This document shows positions 14,288 to 22,214 of a DNA stretch of 28,146 nt, one piece after another. The notes under the pieces are model-generated. The model made no database searches. It saw only the letters and a list, made by a program, of their open reading frames with translations, and was not told the DNA's origin. The first letter of the stretch is position 1, and each line of letters opens with the position of its first letter. This DNA is from Deltaproteobacteria bacterium UBA5754 (GTDB lineage Bacteria > Desulfobacterota > Dissulfuribacteria > Dissulfuribacterales > UBA5754): contig DIFG01000076.1 in assembly GCA_002419025.1 (NCBI GenBank), positions 1 to 28,146 on the forward strand. Reading direction: 5' to 3'. Both the position numbers and the translations under genes were made by a program.

Positions 14288-15910
14288 TTAAAAATAGACC
14301 TCAAATGTCACGTAGGCGTTGTCGAGGGTGTCCACCGGTGCGAAAAGCTGGGCGTTCATGGGATCATCGAGGTCATCGATATCGATGGGTTTGCCGAGCC
14401 AGTTTCCGCTTCCCGTGTAATCAAACCAATAATACTGGTAACCAGCCCGGATGAAGGCCCTTCCGTACTTGGAAAGCGGAGTCTCCGGGAGGTCCCATAT
14501 CCAATAGATCTCGCCCACATGACCGCGAGTCGAGAGTTTTGCCTGGTAGAGGTCGTCGGCTGCCGGGGTGAAGTTGATCCAGTACTGGGAGCCGTAATTA
14601 TACTCGAAACCGATCTTGCTGTTTAGTTGTTCCACCGGCACCCGGACGCCTGCAAATGCCGCCCATCCCCAGTGGTTATCGTCCTCTCCGGGGTTGTTCA
14701 GAAGACCGTAGCCTCCGAAGCCCGTGCCCCTGTTGTCGGTCCTGCTGAGCCCTCCGCTTACGAACCAGTCGATCCCGTTCAACTGGTGCTGGAAGATACC
14801 GCTCAAGTGGTAGATGTCTCCGAGCTGTCCAGTTGGCTCTTCCGGAAGCCCCCAGATGTTTTCGTTCGAGAGGAAGTCCGGGATATCTCCTGCCTTGAAG
14901 AGCTGGAGGTTGGCAAAGAGGTTTTCGTCCTTGTCGTCGATGACATCCCAGTTCACCCCGATGAGGTCGACATCGTCCAACTTGTCTTCTCCTGGGATGT
15001 CCTTGAAGCCGGACTCGTACCCCCGTCCGTAACAGATGCGGATCTTGCCGGGGAAGGGGTCTTCATATGCGTAGCCGAGGGTTGCACCGTCGAAGGTCCA
15101 GTCCACCCCGAGGCCTACGGGCGTGGCATAACGCTTGTCGATGTTGAGCTTGAGGTTGAGGGGAGGTCCGTCAACCGTGGGTCTCCTTCCCACAGAGAAC
15201 CAGATGGGGAGCCCTCCGATGTTGGTCCAGTTCACGTATGCCATTTCCACCCTGAGGGTGTCGTCGTTGGGGCGCCTCGAGACATTTGGATCCCAGTAGA
15301 ACCCGTTGTTCCCAAAGAACGGGGATGCGGTGGCGTTTGCCTTTTCCATGCCCCAGATCTTGTACATGGCGAGCCTGCCCTTGAAGGAGACGTTTTCCGT
15401 GGCGTCTGCCTTGAGGTTGAGCCGGAGGCGGTTGGTATAGAGGGTATCGTTGTCCGCGTCGTAGCCCTTGGTCTTGGAATAACCCATGCTTTGGAGCATG
15501 GCTGCACGCTGCTCTGCGCTCATGCTGGACAGCATGGCGTTGATCTGTTCCTGTGTGTATCCCATTCCTTCGAATGCGCTCATGGCGGTCTCGATCGTCT
15601 GGGCGGACCAGTACGAATGCGTATCAGCCCTTGCGGAATCGAGCCTGAAGCGGTAATCCCCGGACAGATCAAGCCGGGCGACGCCGTCGGTTACGATCTC
15701 ATCCACCTGCTCGGATACCTCGATCACAGTCTCCTTGGTCTCTTCGTGGGTGTTTTTGACCTCTTCAAGCTGTTCCTTGACGGTCTGGAGCTCCTTCGTA
15801 AGCTCTTCGAGCCTCTTAAGGAGCTCATCCGGGCTGGGTTGAGGGGCCGCGGATGCGATTCCAGGGAAGGTGAGAGCAGATGCAGCGACGCCAGCCAAGA
15901 GTTTTTTCAT
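14288..15910 (-). CDS. DUF3373-like outer-membrane beta-barrel protein
   Basis: A 540-residue exported protein. MKKLLAGVAASALTFPGIAS is a Sec signal peptide with probable cleavage near residue 21. A heptad-like Glu/Lys-rich segment (about 26-72) is a likely coiled coil, perhaps a periplasmic anchor. LSGDYRFRLDSA then opens a long barrel with alternating aromatic/polar strands (e.g. YATPVGLGVDWTF, AFAGVRVPVEQL). It ends in Phe (VTFEVYF), as outer-membrane barrels do. Met-rich repeats near 112-145 form an unusual loop. AAGGAGGG precedes the ATG, and a strong terminator follows. It resembles the DUF3373 group of anaerobic proteobacteria; the transported substrate is unknown. Confidence 0.8.
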   Translation of the reverse strand: MKKLLAGVAASALTFPGIASAAPQPSPDELLKRLEELTKELQTVKEQLEEVKNTHEETKETVIEVSEQVDEIVTDGVARLDLSGDYRFRLDSARADTHSYWSAQTIETAMSAFEGMGYTQEQINAMLSSMSAEQRAAMLQSMGYSKTKGYDADNDTLYTNRLRLNLKADATENVSFKGRLAMYKIWGMEKANATASPFFGNNGFYWDPNVSRRPNDDTLRVEMAYVNWTNIGGLPIWFSVGRRPTVDGPPLNLKLNIDKRYATPVGLGVDWTFDGATLGYAYEDPFPGKIRICYGRGYESGFKDIPGEDKLDDVDLIGVNWDVIDDKDENLFANLQLFKAGDIPDFLSNENIWGLPEEPTGQLGDIYHLSGIFQHQLNGIDWFVSGGLSRTDNRGTGFGGYGLLNNPGEDDNHWGWAAFAGVRVPVEQLNSKIGFEYNYGSQYWINFTPAADDLYQAKLSTRGHVGEIYWIWDLPETPLSKYGRAFIRAGYQYYWFDYTGSGNWLGKPIDIDDLDDPMNAQLFAPVDTLDNAYVTFEVYF

Positions 15911-15955
15911 GTGGTACCCTCCTTGAACCCATAATGTATTTTACAGATTTTTTGT

Positions 15956-15986
15956 CATCTATTATGAAAAATTTTACTTGTCAAGT
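15956..15986 (-). promoter_or_regulatory. Candidate promoter/operator for the porin-like gene
   Basis: On the minus strand a consensus -35 TTGACA (15984-15979) is followed 17 bases later by a poor -10, TAGATG (15961-15956). The -35 lies in the 11-base inverted repeat ACTTGTCAAGT (15976-15986), which could be a repressor site. A second palindrome, TTTTTCATGAAAAA (about 15997-16010), lies next to the divergent MoaE-like gene. The weak -10 keeps this tentative. Confidence 0.35.
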
Positions 15987-16022
15987 TGGATAGGATTTTT
16001 TTCATGAAAAAGGGAGACTTGC

Positions 16023-16379
16023 ATGGATATAGTGACATTTTTGCAACAGCTCAAGAAGAAGTCGAGCGGCCGTGCCGGGATGATTCTTGTCCATAACGGG
16101 ATCGTGAGGGAAACGGCTCGGGATGGAAGCCCTGTCACCTGCGTCGATGTCGTCTTGGATTCTAAGAAACTCCATTCCATTCTGGAGGAGGCCCGCACGC
16201 GGCCTGGGATCGTCGCAGTGGAGGTCGAGGTCCGTGAAGGAAGGCTTGCCGTGGGGGAGGACATCATGCTCCTCGGGGTCGCGGGGGATGTCCGTGAAAA
16301 CGTGATCAAGGTCCTTTCAGAGACCCTCGACAGGATCAAGACAGAGGCAACGAGGAAGCAGGAGCATCCCAGTGGATGA
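16023..16379 (+). CDS. MoaE-like (molybdopterin synthase catalytic subunit family) protein
   Basis: A 118-residue protein with the MoaE outline: AGMILVHNGIVRETA (about 18-32) matches the AG-x-V-x-F-x-G-x-VR motif, then a beta strand, REGRLAVGEDIML (about 71-83) matching the HR-x-G-x-L-x-x-GE motif, and a C-terminal helix DRIKTEATRKQE. MoaE transfers sulfur from MoaD to precursor Z to make molybdopterin. The usual aromatic P-x-WK-x-E end is missing, and His of the HR-x-G motif is changed, so activity is doubtful. No moaD lies nearby. GGGAG precedes the ATG, and the stop overlaps the aldolase start by 8 bases. Confidence 0.72.
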   Translation: MDIVTFLQQLKKKSSGRAGMILVHNGIVRETARDGSPVTCVDVVLDSKKLHSILEEARTRPGIVAVEVEVREGRLAVGEDIMLLGVAGDVRENVIKVLSETLDRIKTEATRKQEHPSG

Positions 16380-16977
16380 AAGGGAAGCGCGACGGGAGAT
16401 CGTGCGTGCATCGCGGCTTCTATCGGAGAGGGGCCTCATCGCCGGGGCAGACGGGAACGTGAGCGTGCAGCTCGGCCCGGACGGCCCTTTTTTGGTGACG
16501 GCGTCCGGCATCCACAAGGGCTTCATCACCGAGGATGACATCGTCCTTGTAGACGGATCATGGACGCAATCCGGGCAGGAAAAAGGCAGGGCGAGTTCCG
16601 AGTTCCCCTTGCACCGCGCCCTTTATCGGGCCGATCCCGAGGCCCATGCAGTGGTGCATGCCCATCCCCCATGGACGCTCGCCCTGTTCCTCGCCGGTCG
16701 GGGCCTTGATCCCCATCTTCTAATGGAGTCGAGGATCCTTCTTCGGGATGTTGCACTCATCCCGTATCATCCCCCGGGAAGCGAGGCATTGGCGAGGGCC
16801 GTCGCTGCCGAGATCCACCGGGGACCGGTTCAGGTGATGGCCCATCACGGGGCGGTTTCCCGCGGCGAAACCTTGACAAAGGCCCTGTCGTTCATGGAGT
16901 GCCTCGAACATTCGGCAAAGGTCACGCTCCTTGCGCACATGATCGGCGAGCCTTCACCCTTGCCGGGCGAGGGCTGA
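16372..16977 (+). CDS. Class II aldolase/adducin family protein
   Basis: A 201-residue zinc-dependent aldolase of the FucA/AraD fold, cleaving or epimerising sugar phosphates by retro-aldol chemistry. GADGNVSVQL (about 25-34) is the phosphate-binding N-G-N-x-S type motif. SSEFPLHRALY provides the catalytic Glu77. HAHPPW (His96, His98) and AHHG (His159) are the zinc ligands. It starts with GTG at 16372, overlapping the MoaE-like gene by 8 bases, so the two are coupled. The exact sugar cannot be told; fuculose-phosphate-type or 5-deoxysugar salvage are candidates. Its 3' end overlaps the convergent LD-carboxypeptidase gene by 24 bp. Confidence 0.87.
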   Translation: MDEREARREIVRASRLLSERGLIAGADGNVSVQLGPDGPFLVTASGIHKGFITEDDIVLVDGSWTQSGQEKGRASSEFPLHRALYRADPEAHAVVHAHPPWTLALFLAGRGLDPHLLMESRILLRDVALIPYHPPGSEALARAVAAEIHRGPVQVMAHHGAVSRGETLTKALSFMECLEHSAKVTLLAHMIGEPSPLPGEG

Positions 16978-17835
16978 CATGGGGATGAGTTTTCCTGTGG
17001 TGCCATCCAGCACATAATCCCCCCCGAGGAGGAGTGGGTGATTTTCCGGTCCGTGGCCGCACGGGAGGTCGGTGACGATGGGTATGCAAAGGGGTGAGAG
17101 GCGTTCCAGGATCACCTCGGTCACTGTCTTTTGTTCTCGGCTGTCATCAGAGAAGGTGCCCAAGGCCACGCCACGGATTCGGGAGAGCCTGCCCGACAGG
17201 AGGAGATGGGTCATCATGCGGTCGATCCGGTATGGGGCCTCGTTTGTGTCCTCGAGAAAGAGGATGGCGTCCTCCCAGGTAGGGGCTAAGTCGGTTCCGA
17301 CGAGATGTGTCAGACAGGTCAGGTTGCCGCCGACGAGCCGTCCCCGGACAGTGCCAGGGCTGCAGGGTGCGCCGGTGAGCATTGGGAGCGTCCCCTGCGC
17401 GAGAAATATCCGGAGCGATCGTCGGGTCTCTTCAGAACTGCGGGAAAGCGTAGTTATGAGTGGGGCATGGAGGGAGGGGAATCCATGCCGGACATAGCAC
17501 GAATGCAGGACGGTAACGTCGCTGAAGCCTATGAGGAGAGGAGGGCGGAAGACGGGCCATTGGATCTTGCCGGCCCATCTAAGTGCCCCGTATCCCCCTC
17601 GGACCGCCCATATTGCGTCTATGTCTGGACGTGCCATAAGCTGTGAAAATGCCAATGCCTGCGCGTTGTCCGATCCTGCGAGGTAGGGAAAAGGCGCGGG
17701 CGATCCACATGTCTGGGGTACAAGGGTGAGGGCGGGCAATTCCCTGGCTATTATGGCCTCTGCCTCGTCCATGGCATCCTGTGTGGAAGGGCTCGAGGTC
17801 TCAAAAATGGCTATGGTGATGCCGGGTCTGGGCAT
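16954..17835 (-). CDS. Muramoyltetrapeptide (LD-)carboxypeptidase, peptidase family S66
   Basis: A 293-residue LdcA-like hydrolase that removes the terminal D-Ala from murein tetrapeptides during peptidoglycan recycling; some relatives act on microcin C7-type toxins. AVRGGYGALR (about 77-86) and LLIGFSDVTVLH (about 100-111) give the nucleophile Ser105. LEDTNEAPYRIDRM supplies the catalytic Glu195, and CGHGPENHP the His261. The length is normal and all three triad regions are present. There is no signal peptide, so it is likely cytoplasmic. It is transcribed toward the aldolase and divergent from dnaJ. The start region has a weak ribosome site. Confidence 0.9.
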   Translation of the reverse strand: MPRPGITIAIFETSSPSTQDAMDEAEAIIARELPALTLVPQTCGSPAPFPYLAGSDNAQALAFSQLMARPDIDAIWAVRGGYGALRWAGKIQWPVFRPPLLIGFSDVTVLHSCYVRHGFPSLHAPLITTLSRSSEETRRSLRIFLAQGTLPMLTGAPCSPGTVRGRLVGGNLTCLTHLVGTDLAPTWEDAILFLEDTNEAPYRIDRMMTHLLLSGRLSRIRGVALGTFSDDSREQKTVTEVILERLSPLCIPIVTDLPCGHGPENHPLLLGGDYVLDGTTGKLIPMSALARQG

Positions 17836-17923
17836 GATATCCGTTTAGGGGGTCCCTTGACTTTACAGGGCGTATAGTTACCTTGATTAGTGTTTTTTAT
17901 TCAAAAATATATGGAATGCGTGC

Positions 17924-18877
17924 ATGACAGATCAAAAAGACTACTACAAGATACTCGGGGTTTCGAAGACCGCCACCCCGGATGAGATCAAGAAGGCCTT
18001 TCGAAAACTCGCCCTCAAATATCACCCTGACCGGAACAAGGGGGACAAGGCTGCTGAGGAGAAATTCAAGGAAATAAACGAGGCCTATGCAGTCCTGAGC
18101 GATCCTGAGAAGAGGAAACAGTACGATTCCTTCGGTTCGGCCGAGTTCCACAGGAAGTTTTCCCAGGACGACATCTTTAGGGATTTCGACCTGGGAAACA
18201 TCTTCAGGGATCTCGGTGTCGGCGGAGATGCCTTCGGCCGTGTCTTCACCGGGGGAAGGGGTGGGAGAACCGTCCATTTCGACGACCTCTTTTCACACGT
18301 CTTCGGGACACAGGGCGCCGGATTCGGTCCCACCTATTCCAGGGAATTCACCCAGGCCCGTCCGCCTGGGCAGGATGTGGAACTTACCCTTCCACTCTCG
18401 CCCCGGGATCTCATCATGGGCGGGGAGAAGATCGTTTCCCTTTCCATAGGAGGTGTCCCTGAACGGGTATCCATTCGAATCCCCAAGGCAATGAGCCCGG
18501 GCAAAAGGATCCGTGTGGCAGGCAAGGGGGCGCCGGGCCCAGGAGGGCGGGGGGATCTTTATCTCATCCTTGACGTAAAGGAAGAAGGCGGAGTCCACAT
18601 TACAGGTTCTGACGTCGAAATGGAGCAAGCCATACGTTTTTCGGATGCATGTCTTGGCGGCGAGATCGAGGTGGAGACCCTCGAGGGGGGAAAGGTGAGC
18701 CTCAAGATCCCGCCTGGCACGGGATCGGGCAAACGGCTTCGTCTGAGAGGAAAGGGCCTTCCGCTTCCCTCTGGTGGGCGGGGGGATCTCTACGTCAGGG
18801 TAATGATTGATGTACCGAAGCGGCTCACCGAAAGGCAGGAGGAGCTCATTCGGCAGTGTCGCGAGGCGGGGCTGTGA
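17924..18877 (+). CDS. Type II DnaJ / CbpA-like co-chaperone
   Basis: A 317-residue J-domain co-chaperone that stimulates DnaK ATPase and delivers clients. The J domain spans about 5-70 with YHPDRN (His34-Pro35-Asp36). A Gly/Phe-rich linker runs to about 140 (GVGGDAFGRVFTGGRGGR). Two C-terminal beta-sandwich substrate domains follow (about 146-305), with RIRVAGKGAPGPGGRGDLY and RLRLRGKGLPLPSGGRGDLY marking the domain repeats. There are no CxxCxGxG zinc repeats, so it is DnaJ type II rather than DnaJ proper. Its last 32 bp overlap the convergent thrC. Starts upstream may use TTGATT...ATATAT (about 17883-17912). Confidence 0.92.
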   Translation: MTDQKDYYKILGVSKTATPDEIKKAFRKLALKYHPDRNKGDKAAEEKFKEINEAYAVLSDPEKRKQYDSFGSAEFHRKFSQDDIFRDFDLGNIFRDLGVGGDAFGRVFTGGRGGRTVHFDDLFSHVFGTQGAGFGPTYSREFTQARPPGQDVELTLPLSPRDLIMGGEKIVSLSIGGVPERVSIRIPKAMSPGKRIRVAGKGAPGPGGRGDLYLILDVKEEGGVHITGSDVEMEQAIRFSDACLGGEIEVETLEGGKVSLKIPPGTGSGKRLRLRGKGLPLPSGGRGDLYVRVMIDVPKRLTERQEELIRQCREAGL

Positions 18878-20270
18878 CAGCGTGCGCTTCTATGTAGCGT
18901 TTCACCGCGGCTGCATCCGCATCCAGTATTTCGCACCTCCTGGGACGCTTTTCCAGCTCTTTTAGCGCGGCCGGTCTCTCGGGTTCCTTTCCGATGGCCT
19001 TTTTGACCGATTCCGGGAACTTGGCCGGATGGGCTGTCGCGAGGCAGATGAGGTGACCGGGTGGGAGTTCGGGGGCAAGTCGTCTTCCAGCCGCCACCCC
19101 TACGGCCGTGTGCGGGTCCATTACATAACCCGTTTCCTGGTAAAGGTCTCTAATGGCGGCCACGGTAGTTGCCTGGTCGATGGTCGCTGAGGAGAAATCC
19201 TCGCGGATCCGGGCCCGTTCCTTCCGGTCGAAAACGATCTCCCCGCTTTTTTCAAAACTCTCCATGGCCGTTCGGACCCGTTCGGGATCCTCGTTATAAA
19301 GATGGTAGAGATAGCGTTCGAAATTGCTCGCTACCTGGATGTCCATGGACGGGCTTATGGTCGGGACGACGGTCCCCTTCACGTAGCGGCCCTCGAGAAC
19401 GAAACGCGTCAGGATGTTGTTTTCATTGGTGGCCAGGATGAGCCTGCCTATTCGGGGGCGGATGAGACGCCTGGCCACATAGCCTGCGAATATGTCTCCG
19501 AAGTTGCCTGTTGGCACGGAAAAATGCACTGTCTCGGCGCCCTGCTCGCGGCCGAGCTTGAGTGCTGCGTATACATAATAGACCACTTGTGCGAGGATCC
19601 GCGCCCAATTGATGGAGTTGATGGCCCCAAGGCGGAATTGCCTTTTGAAGTCCAGATCCCGGAAGATGGATTTCACTATGGCCTGGCAATCGTCGAAGGT
19701 CCCGCGGATGGCGATATTGAAGACGTTTCGTTCGGTCACAGTGGTCATCTGGAGGGCCTGGATCTCGCTTACCCTCCCGTGCGGATGGAGGATGAAGATA
19801 TGGATGTTCTCCTTGCCCTTGACCCCGTATATCGCTGCGCTCCCTGTGTCCCCGGAGGTCGCTCCGAGGATGTTCATGGTCGTCTTTCTTTGGGAGAGCA
19901 GGAGGGAAAAGAGGTTTCCAAGAAACTGGAGGGCGATATCCTTGAAGGCGAATGTGGGGCCGTGAAAGAGCTCGAGGATGGAAAATCCGTTCATGCCCAC
20001 TAGGGGTGTGACCTCGGGTGTGTCAAAGGCGGAGTAGGCGCTTTCCACCAGCTCCGTGAGTTTTTCGCGGGGGATGTCGTCCAGGAAAAGCCCCATGATC
20101 TCTCGGGCGAGTTCTGGGTAGGAGAGGGCCCCCCATCGCGAGATGGTCTTGGTGTCAGGCCTCGGGTAGTGTACGGGAAGTAGGAGTCCGCCGTCCTGGG
20201 CAAGGCCCATCATGACGGCCTCGGTGAAGGGAATGGGGTCGATGAGACCCCGCGTGCTCAGATATCGCAT
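18846..20270 (-). CDS. thrC: Threonine synthase
   Basis: A 474-residue PLP enzyme converting O-phosphohomoserine to threonine. The N-terminal MRYLSTRGLIDPIPFTEAV and LAQDGGLLLP are typical of the longer bacterial/fungal class of ThrC. The PLP Lys110 lies in FHGPTFAFKDIA. The cofactor phosphate loop is GATSGDTGSAAIYG. NSINWARILAQVVYY and FSVPTGNFGDI are further signatures. It lies 53 bp downstream of cooT on the same strand and is probably co-transcribed from the promoter facing eno. No clear ribosome site is visible before the ATG. Confidence 0.96.
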   Translation of the reverse strand: MRYLSTRGLIDPIPFTEAVMMGLAQDGGLLLPVHYPRPDTKTISRWGALSYPELAREIMGLFLDDIPREKLTELVESAYSAFDTPEVTPLVGMNGFSILELFHGPTFAFKDIALQFLGNLFSLLLSQRKTTMNILGATSGDTGSAAIYGVKGKENIHIFILHPHGRVSEIQALQMTTVTERNVFNIAIRGTFDDCQAIVKSIFRDLDFKRQFRLGAINSINWARILAQVVYYVYAALKLGREQGAETVHFSVPTGNFGDIFAGYVARRLIRPRIGRLILATNENNILTRFVLEGRYVKGTVVPTISPSMDIQVASNFERYLYHLYNEDPERVRTAMESFEKSGEIVFDRKERARIREDFSSATIDQATTVAAIRDLYQETGYVMDPHTAVGVAAGRRLAPELPPGHLICLATAHPAKFPESVKKAIGKEPERPAALKELEKRPRRCEILDADAAAVKRYIEAHAVTAPPRDTAE

Positions 20271-20323
20271 GGTTTTTGGTGGGATATGGCCTTTTTTTCG
20301 CGGTTCCGTGGAGGCTAAAGGGC

Positions 20324-20518
20324 TCAGGCGGCCGTGGGTTCGAGGACGATTCGGTGCTTGAGGAGGTCGATGGTCGCGATCTTGGCCTTGACGACCTTGG
20401 GGGCCTCGAGGAATCCCTGGATCTTCACGCCTTCATCACATGGTTCGACGAGGATGGCATCCTTGAGGATCGGCTCTTCCACTCCGCCTTTTCTCAAATA
20501 GATCGTGGATTGACACAT
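20324..20518 (-). CDS. CooT family nickel-binding protein
   Basis: A 64-residue protein with the CooT pattern: it begins M-C, followed by two beta strands (STIYL, EEPILKDAILVEP) and the closing motif VKAKIATIDLLKHRIVLEP. CooT of Rhodospirillum rubrum is a small dimeric nickel protein helping maturation of CO dehydrogenase, and Cys2, retained here, is its key nickel ligand. AAAGGA precedes the ATG. No coo genes lie nearby; it is paired with thrC, so a wider nickel-handling role is possible. Family assignment is from pattern memory. Confidence 0.8.
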   Translation of the reverse strand: MCQSTIYLRKGGVEEPILKDAILVEPCDEGVKIQGFLEAPKVVKAKIATIDLLKHRIVLEPTAA

Positions 20519-20539
20519 GGTGTTGAGGTCCTTTTCAGA

Positions 20540-20590
20540 TTGACGTAGAGTATCTGTACAAAAGATAATTTATTCTGTTTTTTCTATCAA
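20540..20590. promoter_or_regulatory. Divergent overlapping promoters for eno (+) and cooT-thrC (-)
   Basis: Plus strand: TTGACG (20540-20545), an 18-base spacer and GATAAT (20564-20569) face eno. Minus strand: TTGATA (20590-20585), a 17-base spacer and TATCTT (20567-20562) face cooT. The two -10 boxes overlap, so one polymerase would exclude the other. The whole gap between the two genes is only 113 bp. Confidence 0.6.
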
Positions 20591-20631
20591 TCGCCTCCAG
20601 TGCGAGGGGCGCCGAAGGGAGGATCTGAAAC

Positions 20632-21900
20632 ATGGCTGAGATCACGGATATCAGTGCAATCGAGATACTCGATTCACGGGGGTTTCCCACGGTCAGGACC
20701 GTTGTCGAGCTGGAGGATGGGAGCATAGGTGCTGCCTCCGTTCCTTCCGGGGCCTCGACGGGTGAAAATGAGGCCGTCGAACTCAGGGACGGCGATGCGA
20801 GACGTTACTCCGGCAAAGGGGTCTTGAAGGCCGTCATGAACGTGGAGGAAATCATCGCCCCCCGGCTTCTCGGCATGGATCCCACGCGCCAACGCGAGAT
20901 TGACGACATCATGATCGACCTCGATGGGACCCCAACGAAGGGCGTCCTGGGGGCCAACGCCATACTTTCCGTCTCCATGGCGGTCGCGCGCGCCGCTGCC
21001 CGGAGTCTGGGACTCCCCCTCTATAGCTATCTCGGGGGCGTGGGGGCCGTGAGGATCCCAGTTCCCATGATGAACATCCTGAACGGGGGAAAACACGCGG
21101 ACTGCAGCGTGGATTTCCAGGAATTCATGATCGTGCCCCATGGTTTTGGGACCTTTGCCGAGGCGATCAGGGCCGGGGCCGAGACCTTCCACTCCCTTAA
21201 GGCGATCCTCAAAGAGAAGGGGTATTCCACAGCGGTGGGAGACGAGGGGGGATTTTCCCCCAACCTGACGAGCAATGAGGAACCCTGTGAGCTTATTGTA
21301 CAGGCCATCGAACGGGCGGGATACCTTCCGGGAGACGAGGTCGCCATCGCGCTGGATCCCGCTGCAAGCTCCTTTTTCTCGAACGGGAAGTATAGACTCG
21401 ACCGATCTGGCAGTGGCGAAAAGACCAGTCAGGAGATGGTCGAGCTCTTCAAGGATTGGGTCAGGAGATATCCCATCGTCTCCATCGAGGATGGCCTTGA
21501 CGAGAATGACTGGGAGGGCTTTAAGGGCATCACGGCCGAGATCGGCGACCGTGTTCAGATCGTAGGAGACGATATCTTTGTCACCAACACGGCATTTATC
21601 GCCAGGGGTATCGAAGAAAATGCGGCAAATGCCGTTCTTATCAAGCTCAATCAGATCGGTACGGTGAGCGAGACGATCGATGCCATCCGGATGTGCCGTC
21701 AGGCAGGATGGAATTACGTCATCTCTCACCGGTCGGGCGAGACGGAGGACGCCTTCATCGCTGACTTCGCCGTGGCCATGGACGGATGCCAGATCAAGAC
21801 CGGATCTGCCAGTAGGAGTGAACGTCTCGCCAAATACAACCGTCTCATCGAGATCGAGGCGGAACTCGGGGCCTCTTCCCGTTACGAAAGCCCCCTGTAG
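20632..21900 (+). CDS. eno: Enolase (phosphopyruvate hydratase)
   Basis: A 422-residue cytoplasmic glycolytic/gluconeogenic enzyme interconverting 2-phosphoglycerate and phosphoenolpyruvate. The SGASTGENEAVELRD loop (from Ser39), His155 in GGKHAD, Glu164, Glu205 in GDEGGF, metal ligands Asp242, Glu286 and Asp313, catalytic Lys338 in LIKLNQIGT and the SHRSGET loop are all present. The length is at the normal lower end. GGGAGGA precedes the ATG, downstream of a good promoter. It ends 32 bp from a convergent lipoprotein gene with a hairpin between them. Confidence 0.98.
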   Translation: MAEITDISAIEILDSRGFPTVRTVVELEDGSIGAASVPSGASTGENEAVELRDGDARRYSGKGVLKAVMNVEEIIAPRLLGMDPTRQREIDDIMIDLDGTPTKGVLGANAILSVSMAVARAAARSLGLPLYSYLGGVGAVRIPVPMMNILNGGKHADCSVDFQEFMIVPHGFGTFAEAIRAGAETFHSLKAILKEKGYSTAVGDEGGFSPNLTSNEEPCELIVQAIERAGYLPGDEVAIALDPAASSFFSNGKYRLDRSGSGEKTSQEMVELFKDWVRRYPIVSIEDGLDENDWEGFKGITAEIGDRVQIVGDDIFVTNTAFIARGIEENAANAVLIKLNQIGTVSETIDAIRMCRQAGWNYVISHRSGETEDAFIADFAVAMDGCQIKTGSASRSERLAKYNRLIEIEAELGASSRYESPL

Positions 21901-21901
21901 A

Positions 21902-21930
21902 GAACCTCGAATAGGCCGTGCTCGGGGTTC
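21902..21930. terminator. Hairpin between convergent eno and lipoprotein genes
   Basis: GAACCTCG (21902-21909) pairs with CGGGGTTC (21923-21930) with one G-T pair and a 13-base loop. No T run follows on either strand, so intrinsic termination is unproven. It fills the entire 32-bp gap between the two stop codons. Confidence 0.35.
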
Positions 21931-21932
21931 CC

Positions 21933-22214
21933 TCAAAGTTCTTCGACGACGATGGTTCCACTCAGCTTGACCTCCTTGCCGTCTTCGTCGATGAACGAGA
22001 TGTAACCCCCCTGTATCTCGATCTTGAATCGCCCTTCCCATTCCCGGATGACGCGGCCGTTCATGTCATAAAGGGTGATCTTGCGCTTGAGTCCGATGAT
22101 GTCGGACTTGATGTGCTTGATCTCCTTGCGCTGCTTTTCCGTGCACGCAGGGATCCCGAATGCGATGACAAGACAGAGGACTGCGCTGATGACCAGTCGC
22201 ATAGCCGCCTTCAT
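21933..22214 (-). CDS. Small putative lipoprotein of unknown function
   Basis: A 93-residue protein. A hydrophobic N-terminus ends in the lipobox-like GIPAC (Cys24), followed by a short Lys-rich helix and a strand-rich domain (ITLYDMNGRVIREWEG, IEIQGGYISFIDEDGKEV, GTIVVEEL). I do not recognise a named family. The first ATG overlaps the iorB stop (ATGA), so it is likely translated with iorB. A second in-frame ATG at 22202 has GAAGG at good spacing and yields a cleaner signal peptide, so either start is possible. A link to IorAB function is only suggested by position. Confidence 0.75.
   Translation of the reverse strand: MKAAMRLVISAVLCLVIAFGIPACTEKQRKEIKHIKSDIIGLKRKITLYDMNGRVIREWEGRFKIEIQGGYISFIDEDGKEVKLSGTIVVEEL

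Noticed and set aside
14627..15934. 435-residue + strand ORF opposite the porin-like gene
   Set aside because: The minus-strand gene has a signal peptide, ribosome site, terminator and C-terminal Phe; the + ORF has none of these.
20674..22041. 455-residue minus-strand ORF opposite enolase
   Set aside because: Enolase carries every active-site residue on the + strand; the antisense ORF shows no family features.
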